A stretch of 14,956 bases of DNA from positions 33,639 through 48,594 of the forward strand of contig NW_003134850.1 in NCBI RefSeq assembly GCF_000003605.2, written 5' to 3'. Origin of the DNA: Saccoglossus kowalevskii (lineage: Eukaryota; Hemichordata; Enteropneusta; Harrimaniidae). Positions 9,145-14,956 of the stretch are shown in pieces (position 1 is the stretch's first letter; each line of letters starts with the position of its first letter). The position numbers and the translations under genes were made by a program. The notes beneath the pieces are model-generated. The model was given only the letters and a program-made list of their open reading frames with translations. It did no database searches and was not told where the DNA came from.

Positions 9145-9180
9145 ATAACAGCGTGCGATTATGTTTTACATTGAAACCAA
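9145..9180 (+). promoter_or_regulatory. Upstream element shared with 13512-13547
   Basis: ATAACAGCGTGCG and TGAAACCAA are separated by exactly 14 bases here and at 13512-13547, with 6 of the 14 intervening bases also matching and some similarity beyond. It ends 116 bp upstream of the paralogous first exon at 9297. The other copy lies upstream of the minus-strand sulfotransferase but in the opposite orientation relative to that gene. It may be a shared regulatory element or part of a dispersed repeat. Confidence 0.4.
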
Positions 9181-9234
9181 ATACACGATAATATGATACT
9201 TGTATAGTAGTTGTAATATGTTGTGTATATTACG

Positions 9235-9240
9235 TATAAA
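9235..9240 (+). promoter_or_regulatory. TATA box of the paralogous first exon
   Basis: TATAAA lies 57 bp before the ATG at 9297. The flanking TATAAATTGTACTGTATCAC can be aligned with TATAAAATACTGTTTCAC on the minus strand upstream of the sulfotransferase start, followed by TTTATTGATG versus GTATTGATA. Conservation between paralogues supports a real core promoter. Confidence 0.5.
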
Positions 9241-9296
9241 TTGTACTGTATCACTGTTTATTGATGTATGGTGCATGGAACGTTGTAATAAACGCT

Positions 9297-9394
9297 ATGG
9301 AAACACGGTATAAGTGTATCGTACTGCTAGTGGTAGCAACGGTCGAGTTACATTTTACACTCAGCATCAGTACCATAAAACCTCGAACTATGAT
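9297..9394 (+). CDS. First exon of a paralogous carbohydrate sulfotransferase (membrane anchor); rest of gene not found
   Basis: The exon starts METRYKCIVLLVVATV, against METQYKFIVVLVIATV for the minus-strand gene: 12 of 16 residues and about 40 of 49 bases agree. The hydrophobic stretch would be a type II signal anchor for a Golgi enzyme. After 32 codons plus two bases comes AT|GTAACA, a weaker donor at 9395 placed where the paralogue has its donor and giving the same phase 2; an in-frame TAA begins at 9396, so splicing there or truncation is required. Similarity extends upstream into the TATA region. No sulfotransferase-domain exon follows on the plus strand before the window ends, whereas the paralogue's intron is about 1 kb. 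It may be an orphan duplicate or pseudogene, or a gene whose catalytic exon lies beyond the minus-strand gene. Confidence 0.6.
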
Positions 9395-9815
9395 GTAACA
9401 CTGTCGCATAATTTGGTTCGCTGTAGAAGACGAAATAATAAATATGAAAACGGCACATTTTGTTTGTCTTCGGAACGTTGTCACAGCGCCCGGTTTCAGC
9501 TTCGATCGAGCGTGCAGATGTGCGGAATCTACTAATTAAAAGCGGCTCTGAGTTTAGGCTGTCAATATCTACACAGCGTTGTTTGAAAACGTTAAAAAAA
9601 CACGTACACATTATCCACATCTTGTTGCAATCACACTTCTCCAAACCCATAATATTGCAATAATAATATAACCTTTGAATCTATATAGCATATTGAAATT
9701 CGTAGCTTTTGTAGTAAGTTCGTCTTCGTTTGTCTTTATTCAAAAGTTTTAACCAATTTGATATAGTACGACAGTATTTATAATCACAGCGTAAGACCCC
9801 CCCCCAGCTATATAG

Positions 9816-9941
9816 TAAAATATGGATAATTTTGCAGACAAAAATTGTAAGGGATGTTGGGACTGGAACTACTATGCCAAATATTCGTAGACAACATTTT
9901 AAACTAAACAGTCAACGACCCAACCAAGAAAATTCACCAAG
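9816..9941 (+). CDS. Candidate second exon of the plus-strand paralogue, weak
   Basis: A plus-strand frame is bounded on the right by CCAAG|GTACGT, a strong donor at 9942. On the left there are two possible acceptors: TATATAG before 9816, after a C-rich tract, or TTTTGCAG before 9838. Only the first keeps phase 2 with the exon at 9297-9394. The outgoing phase is also 2, which is what a sulfotransferase-domain exon of this family needs. The encoded segment (KIWIILQTKIVRDVG, then polar and basic residues) would be a stem region between anchor and catalytic domain, but has no homologue in the minus-strand gene. A chance coincidence is quite possible. Confidence 0.2.
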
Positions 9942-10784
9942 GTACGTTGTGATGAAGTTGCAGACACTAATTCTTTATAATAGTGTGATAGTTCTGTTGT
10001 TGTCAACTATAGGTCCGATAAACATACACAACACGATAATTCAGTCTAATGGTCGTTAATAGCCGAAGCCACCGCCACAAGCTCGAACTTTATTAAACTC
10101 TCGGCAAAAGCATATAACGTATAATAAACATTCTAGAATATTCTGACATTGAAATATGTTCTCAGAAGTGCATGTATGATCGAGCGTTTGAACAAACAGC
10201 ACATTTGATTAAAATAGCCTGCCGAGGCAGAATTCAAACAAAGAGAAACGCTGAACATCTGCATGTGACTGACTGACTGATTTTGCAAAGAACCTTGATG
10301 AATTTAATACCAGCAACGTGACATGAAAATACAGTGAGTAACATAAATGCAGGAAAATTTAAACTCTGAGACGTAATTAAAATAATAAGAATTGAAAGAT
10401 TTGTGAAAAATGTTTACCATGATTACTGTGTGCGCTGCTAAACAGTGCAGATATGTGAAAAAGTAAATCACACACTTGTTATAGTACTTTATATAGCCAA
10501 CCTGCATTATGGAACACATGAGCACCGGATTAACTTAATAATATATTTGACTAGAATTCAGCAGCGGTATGCAAAAGATTGTAAATAAACTATATCGCGT
10601 AAGTACTGACACACCAACGTGAAGACAAAAATACAATTTAGTTTATATTTTATCTCGTTGATACAATGAAAAATAAATATATGAAACAATGACATTTTAC
10701 AAGGAAGGAAAGGATCACAAACTAGAAGACTCAATCAAAGCCTTTGATAAAAAATGTAACTCGAAAAAATGAAAGTATTGAGCG
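9942..10784. other. Convergent intergenic region, no supported gene
   Basis: This lies between the plus-strand exon candidates and the 3' side of the minus-strand sulfotransferase. A short GACT repeat lies at about 10268-10281, and an inverted repeat CTGCC/GGCAG near 10220. The first canonical minus-strand AATAAA below the sulfotransferase stop is at 10094-10089, some 900 bp away; TATAAA- and GATAAA-type variants occur sooner, so the 3' end cannot be placed. The minus frame 10304-10525 reflects AT bias. Confidence 0.4.
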
Positions 10785-10976
10785 TTACAAATTGTTTACT
10801 CGAAACCATGTTCTAACAAATACACCAATTTCTATCATGCTCCGTGCTGACACGTCTTGCACGGATAATGTAAACGGTTGCAAATGTGCCTTAAATAAAC
10901 CTAACATTGGACAATCACATTTAGCCCAGTTATGGTCAACACCGCATATTTTACATGATTTAACGTAAATTTTCAC
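10785..10976 (-). other. Short frame with a zinc-knuckle-like Cys/His cluster, probably 3' UTR
   Basis: A 63-codon minus-strand frame just downstream of the sulfotransferase stop contains CKICGVDHNWAKCDCP, spaced C-x2-C-x3-H-x4-C. This is one residue short of the CCHC knuckle (C-x2-C-x4-H-x4-C) of retroelement Gag proteins. No other Gag-like sequence surrounds it. It may be a retroelement relic, or a chance match within the 3' untranslated region. I do not call it a gene. Confidence 0.15.
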
Positions 10977-10998
10977 GGAAAATATGTGTTACATTAAT

Positions 10999-12034
10999 CT
11001 ATATGATTCCGATCCATCTAGATTTGACAGAGTGTGAATATGTATATTCGGGGCTAGTACCTATACTAGTCCAGTTTAATTGAATATTAGGTACAACCAA
11101 ACTCACATTCAGGTTCATCATCTCTTCATGACTATTAGCGATTTTGTAACCTGCCCATTTCATCATTTGTTGACAACTCCCAAATGACTGCACCTGTTGT
11201 ACTTCGTTAAAAGAAAGATTATTTCTCCAAGCTGTTGATGTAATATTAGAATTGCGACTTGTACCAAACGTCCCGTCACTGGTGTGGGCAGTATTATCGT
11301 GCAGCCAACTACGTACATTATCTGGCAGTTCCAGTCCTAAAAACTGATATATTTCTGTTGCTGTGGTGATTGGATGTTGCGACAAATCTTCATATCTGAT
11401 AGTTTTATATTTATGTTGTAACCACGTTCTTGCGTCATTTCCGACTGCTATATTTCTAGCCCAGACATTGCAATATTGGTTTACCATCTCCATCACTTTT
11501 TCTAACGTAAATTGACCTTTGTGTAATTTCCGAATCGAAGAGAACTTTCCTCTCGGGTCCCTTATAAGGTGTAATACTTTCAAGTTTACGTCTGAGTCGC
11601 GAATGAGAGGCACTACGTCATTCAAATATTTCACTCGTATGGTTTTCACTGCAGTATGTTCACGTTTGTTGCAGTATTCAATGACGTCGTCTACATGAAT
11701 TTCCTGAAGTCCCGATGTTCGTGACATTGCATTTTTGACACTAAATCCTCCAGATCCAGCGGTAACGTAACAGCGTGCATACAACGATTTAAATGCACAC
11801 GTATAAATATCCCGAAGCAATTCTATTATCCTGACTGAAAATATTGTTTTCTTCTTCTCGTTATTTGGCAAGCATGCCGCCAAAACATAACCCGGTTCAA
11901 ACAAAGAAAAGAAATGCTCATTTTGCCTGAAGAGCTCTGAGACGAATGTCGAACCACTTCTGTATGAAGCTAGAACCAGCACACGAACACTGCTCTTGTT
12001 TCCGTCCGTCAAGACACGTGGTGACTTTGAATAC
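10999..12034 (-). CDS. Carbohydrate sulfotransferase, exon 2 (catalytic domain and C terminus)
   Basis: This exon encodes residues 35-379 of a 379-residue PAPS-dependent Golgi sulfotransferase of the Gal/GalNAc/GlcNAc 6-O type (CHST1/2/3/4/5/7 group). Visible motifs are the 5'-phosphosulfate loop VLVLASYRSGSTF (53-65), the family FEPGYVL (80-86), the 3'-phosphate site HLIRDPRGKFSSIR (190-203, with Arg193 and Ser200/201), RYEDL (248-252), and the C-terminal AWR..L..C...M...GY block (303-331). Possible N-glycosylation sites are at 47, 298, 307, 344 and 355. The exon starts after TTTGTAACAG, giving CG|G = Arg35 across the phase-2 junction. The frame stays open to an ATG at 12093, but that ATG is intronic. 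Length is normal (human CHST4 has 386 residues) and every core motif is intact, so the gene appears functional. The family is secure; acceptor sugar and orthology are not. Confidence 0.93.
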
Positions 12035-13087
12035 CTGTTACAAACCAAAATTGTATTAGGTAAATTATTATTCATATAGAACCTTGACTTCAAAGCTATG
12101 TTTTACCCCAGCATATGATACATTTTTTGAATTCATTATATTCGATCCTAATGAACACATGTCGGCATTAAATCCAATATTGTTATTCAAATTTAGAAAA
12201 CCGTTATTTATCTCCTCATCGAAATAGCCGTTAACGACTATTTAAAAAAATTTAAAAAGTCATTGAAGACATTTTTATTTGTTTTAAGCAGTGACCCTTC
12301 AGAGGTTATTTTCCCCAACTTATAGTTATTTATTTATTAATTTTATTTAGGAAATGTTTTGTTTTTTTTTATAACTGGTATTATAAAAAATTATTAAAAG
12401 TAGGCGGTGTTCTTAACGTGAAAGGAGGATTTTTAGTACACTATTAATTGAATATGTTGCGCACATCTGTTGCATGCAGGGTATGGTATCATTCCGAATG
12501 ACTAAATTATGCTAAACAACGATGTACTTTTGTACAATGTAAGCAAATGTCAAAGTACACTATTCCAATGAGTCGTGCCTGGTGAAACACTTCAGTAACT
12601 AGTATCTGTAGTAGTCAAACAATGAAGATTATGTTTTTCAGAAGTTTTGCTATATTATACATGACAGCGAAACACAATTGTCGATTTGAAATATATTGTT
12701 TTCACTACAGTCTTTGGTCGACAATTAAGATAAACATATCAAAATAACGGATATGAAAATGACACTGCCATCGTAATCATAATTGGAAAAAACAAATTAG
12801 GCTTTTATAATCGTAAAGTAGTATTTTACAACGGCGGACAAGGTCGGTCACACTACAGCACGACCATTCAATGAGTGACCATGATTACATACATATTCCA
12901 TTTGCATGACCTGAATGTTGGGCGTAGTGCACGCGATGTTGGCACACAGACCAATAAGAGAACAAACATATAACAATAGAAAGCGGACATACAAACGCTG
13001 TTCTGAGTTTAGCTATAATTAATATAATACATGAGAGCAATTTGTGTTAGAGAGTTAGTGTCCTTATTTGGACATAATTATACTTAC
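12035..13087 (-). other. Intron of the sulfotransferase gene (phase 2)
   Basis: The donor is TCG|GTAAGT at 13087-13082 and the acceptor is a T-rich tract ending TTTGTAACAG at 12035. The 1053-bp intron splits the codon for Arg35, between the membrane anchor with its short stem and the catalytic domain. It is AT-rich, without recognisable coding sequence. GGCGGTGTTCTT near 12403 repeats GGCGGTGTTCGT near 4424, a possible trace of a dispersed repeat. Confidence 0.8.
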
Positions 13088-13191
13088 CGATATTCATAAG
13101 TTAAATCATTTTGATGATTGTTCAGTGTGACGATAAAACATCCGACCGTTGCTATCACCAACACTACGATGAACTTATACTGGGTCTCCAT
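13088..13191 (-). CDS. Carbohydrate sulfotransferase, exon 1 (start codon and type II membrane anchor)
   Basis: The ATG at 13191 opens 34 codons plus two bases: METQYK, then a hydrophobic anchor (about residues 7-23, FIVVLVIATVGCFIVTL), then a polar stem NNHQNDLTYEY. The short positive N terminus before the anchor fits a type II Golgi protein with a lumenal catalytic domain. The donor GTAAGT is full consensus. Joining to 12034 preserves the frame exactly and gives 379 residues, whereas the large open frame alone would lack any membrane anchor. A TATA box lies 46 bp upstream. The same exon with the same phase is duplicated on the plus strand at 9297-9394, which independently supports it. An additional non-coding upstream exon cannot be excluded. 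Confidence 0.85.
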
Positions 13192-13236
13192 AACGTCAGC
13201 TATAATATACAGTATATCAATACTGAGTGAAACAGT

Positions 13237-13244
13237 ATTTTATA
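13237..13244 (-). promoter_or_regulatory. TATA box of the sulfotransferase gene
   Basis: TATAAAAT reads on the minus strand from 13244, 45-53 bp before the start codon, leaving a very short 5' leader if transcription begins about 30 bp downstream. The following bases (ACTGTTTCACTCAGTATTGA) resemble those after the TATA box at 9235, which supports a conserved core promoter in the two paralogues. Confidence 0.5.
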
Positions 13245-13397
13245 GTGCGTCACGCCTGGTAATGCACGATTGTTACTGGATGAGAGGTAGGTTTAATTTA
13301 TGCACAGTTTTGCAAGCCGGTCTAAAATACCCGATATACCACAGGAAAATACTAATTACTAATTACCTTTCCTGCCAATTGCTTTGCTGCTTTACAG

Positions 13398-13489
13398 AAT
13401 GGAATGTTCCACTTATCAATGGCAAGAAACATGCGCGTGTGTATATATATAATTCCTCAACAAGCGGCTGGGAAACGCCTTTGTTCTAA
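13398..13489 (+). CDS. Candidate terminal exon on the plus strand, weak
   Basis: A pyrimidine-rich tract (TTTCCTGCC..TTTGCTGCTTTACAG) ends in AG at 13396-13397, a convincing acceptor. It is followed by a frame encoding WNVPLINGKKHARVYIY, then NSSTSGWETPLF and TAA at 13487-13489. The peptide looks less random than most short frames here. However, no upstream plus-strand exon of this gene is known, no close poly(A) signal follows, and the segment sits in the upstream region of the minus-strand sulfotransferase. It could be chance. Confidence 0.18.
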
Positions 13490-13511
13490 GGTGTTAATCC
13501 CTCGATGGCTG

Positions 13512-13555
13512 ATAACAGCGTGCGTTTTGCTTGTGGAGTGAAACCAATGACGTCA
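13512..13555. promoter_or_regulatory. Second copy of the shared upstream element, fused to CCAAT and CRE
   Basis: ATAACAGCGTGCG, 14 bases, then TGAAACCAA repeats the arrangement at 9145-9180. Here the element runs straight into CCAATGACGTCA, an overlapping CCAAT box and palindromic CRE (13548-13555). It lies about 320 bp upstream of the minus-strand sulfotransferase start and about 160 bp upstream of a plus-strand ATGGCG at 13716, so it could serve either direction. Confidence 0.35.
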
Positions 13556-13715
13556 TAACATCGTTGGTGTCTTTTCCCGATTTTAAATTGTCATCATTTA
13601 TGCGCCTGTGAACCTTGTAGCAATTTATGCAGCTTATTTCGACATTATTCGAGAACTTTCCTCTTTTATGTGTATATATGTGTTCGTAATGTGAATTTGG
13701 TCATGTGATACCAAG

Positions 13716-13799
13716 ATGGCGATTCGAACGACCTTCGTCGAAGTTATATTGAGAGTATCTGGTCGTAACAATCCCTCCAAACACACTTTTCCGACTTGA
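13716..13799 (+). CDS. Short ATGGCG-initiated frame, possible first exon or YY1-type promoter site
   Basis: CCAAGATGGCGA closely matches a YY1 site, which in many animal genes overlaps the start codon. The frame beginning MAIRTTFVEVILRVSG runs 27 codons to TGA at 13797. Possible donors inside are weak (for example GTC|GTAACA). The CCAAT/CRE cluster at 13542-13555 would be in a reasonable promoter position. There is no homology or downstream exon, so this is a marker of a possible gene start only. Confidence 0.15.
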   Translation: MAIRTTFVEVILRVSGRNNPSKHTFPT

Positions 13800-14256
13800 A
13801 CTATTATTTTATTAAAATTAATATTAAAGTTCAAAAAGTGTCCAATGCTGTTTTTATGACTTTCTGTTAATATTTCATTGCGATTGTCGTATTGGATGGC
13901 TGCGACGATGTCTTCGTCTCAAAGTTGTCGTTACTTTTTCATACATTCGTCAGCAACATACTCTGGCTATTTTCCCAATATAATGTGACATACATTATAA
14001 GTGAAAAGTCCTTTCAGAAAACAGAATGTATGAATGAATAACACACGTGTTTCGATACTTAGCAAAAGCCCATTGTATATGTATATTTTTAGACTGGAGT
14101 ACAGTTACTGGGCTGTGTTGTCACTAGAACTCGTGACATAATGGTATGTCTCAGACAGTCACATGGTAATTGTGAAATACCTTGGATGAGCGGAACCCAG
14201 TGTTGTTGGCAATGACAAAACGTTTGACCTGTATTTTAAATTGGTAGCGGAGCTTT
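13800..14256. other. AT-rich interval with no recognised gene
   Basis: No supported exon or RNA gene. A palindrome ACACGTGT lies at about 14043-14050. Poly(A)-signal-like AATAAA and ATTAAA words around 13800-13830 are expected by chance at this composition. Confidence 0.4.
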
Positions 14257-14265
14257 TATAAAAAG
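14257..14265 (+). promoter_or_regulatory. TATA-like box within a palindrome
   Basis: TATAAAAAG is embedded in GCTTTTATAAAAAGC (14252-14266), readable as a TATA element on either strand. No start codon or exon can be tied to it. Confidence 0.15.
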
Positions 14266-14458
14266 CAGTTTATTCCACTACGAAAATTGGCATACTCTAT
14301 TACACAGATTTGTCCGCTACTTCGAGATAACCAATCATTTCTTTGAATACATTCATTCAGTTGTTATTTAACATATGTGAAAACCAGTAGTCAGAAAGGT
14401 GACCTGACTGATCCTGTAATATCATGTGATGCTGTAGTGAGCTGTACCCTATACAGGG

Positions 14459-14769
14459 GTATATATATGCAGACGTGCTGTGCAGTAATCCCTGCTGATC
14501 ATCAGGAACAACTGAATCTCACTGCTTAAAATACTCCAGTCGTACCGGCGCTACTAGTATCAGCAGATAGCAGTGCTGTTGCCAACACTCCTTGAACATA
14601 GAGCACACATTTAAATTGTAGTGAAGCTACTTCGGCAGTCTGTCAAGAACGAAGGAAGGCGACATTATACATTGCTGTTTGCCGGAGAATGTTCCCTGCA
14701 ACAACTATCAAGTCTCTGCTTTCATTCATTTACTGTATATCGCCATTTCTTGCTGGTTCAAGTGACTAG
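14459..14769 (+). promoter_or_regulatory. TATA promoter candidate with a downstream signal-peptide-like frame
   Basis: GGGGTATATATATGCAG contains a clear TATA element at 14460-14469, and a GCAGTAAT initiator-like word follows at 14482. The first downstream ATG in good context (GAGAATG, 14689) opens 26 codons to TAG at 14767: MFPATTIKSLLSFIYCISP and on to FLAGSSD, short and hydrophobic like a signal peptide. A moderate donor CAA|GTGACT lies just before the stop (GT at 14763-14764). If real, this is the 5' end of a secreted-protein gene that continues past the window. The open frame at 14621-14920 in another phase lacks an ATG start and a recognisable domain. Confidence 0.22.
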
Positions 14770-14956
14770 CGACCTGTATTACTTATTTAGTAAAGTGATT
14801 GTAGGCATCACAAGCTCCCACAGGTATTACAGTCTTACGCCACCAACTAGAAACGCGTACTCTGGTCATATCGTATATTTATTCCATATGGTCAATCGTT
14901 ACGGAATCAAAACAAGTTAGTACATCTCCAGATATGGTTCTAAAATATACAAACAA

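Noticed and set aside
9251-9650. Minus-strand frames opposite the paralogous exon
   Set aside because: They are antisense shadows of the plus-strand exon and its flanks; the plus-strand reading is the one conserved with the sulfotransferase exon 1.
12035-12093. ATG at 12093 as the start of the sulfotransferase
   Set aside because: It lies in a T-rich intron end, lacks a signal anchor, and a spliced upstream exon fits better in frame, phase, motif content and paralogue comparison.
13118-13489. 123-codon plus-strand frame as a single gene
   Set aside because: Its first part is antisense to the sulfotransferase exon 1 and promoter and has no ATG start of its own; only the last 30 codons after a good acceptor are kept as a weak exon candidate.
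14621-14920. 99-codon plus-strand frame near the right end
   Set aside because: It begins with GTG rather than ATG, has no recognised domain and no good splice boundaries.
1-14956. tRNA, rRNA or spliceosomal RNA genes
   Set aside because: No A-box/B-box pair, cloverleaf-like arms or conserved rRNA or snRNA core was seen on either strand. A covariance-model scan would be needed to exclude small RNAs.

Overview
This is AT-rich nuclear DNA from an animal, most likely a marine invertebrate (deuterostome or lophotrochozoan; the sequence alone does not settle which). The reasons are spliced genes with consensus GT..AG introns, a Golgi-type carbohydrate sulfotransferase, TATA, CCAAT and CRE promoter motifs, microsatellites, a minisatellite and short non-autonomous transposons. 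Nothing resembles bacterial operon structure.

Layout. 1-616: a tandem array of about 162-bp units resembling the 3' tail of a SINE or RTE-type LINE, followed by an ACACATAC microsatellite and a hairpin. 1052-1271 and 2277-2478: two copies, in opposite orientation, of one roughly 0.2-kb inverted-repeat transposon (MITE). 3541-3743: on the minus strand, a signal-peptide first exon with a perfect splice donor and a CCAAT/CRE promoter; its later exons were not found. 3744-7360: mostly unassigned AT-rich DNA. 7425-7698: a weak first-exon candidate on the minus strand. 8504-8909: a CTCF-like motif, then a 12-unit, 26-bp minisatellite carrying one CATATG per unit.

9145-13547 is the most informative part. 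The only complete gene is a two-exon carbohydrate sulfotransferase on the minus strand: exon 1 at 13191-13088, a 1053-bp phase-2 intron, exon 2 at 12034-10999, 379 residues in total. The first ATG of the large open frame (12093) lies inside the intron. The true start encodes a type II membrane anchor. Facing it on the plus strand at 9297-9394 is a homologous first exon of a paralogue, with the same intron phase and a recognisably related TATA-containing promoter, but no sulfotransferase-domain exon follows it in the window. A further element of about 36 bp with fixed internal spacing (9145-9180 and 13512-13547) flanks both first exons.

13700-14956 holds promoter-like motifs and two short ATG-initiated frames that could be first exons of plus-strand genes, with weak support. 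Apart from the sulfotransferase and its paralogous exon, nothing indicates that the genes work together.
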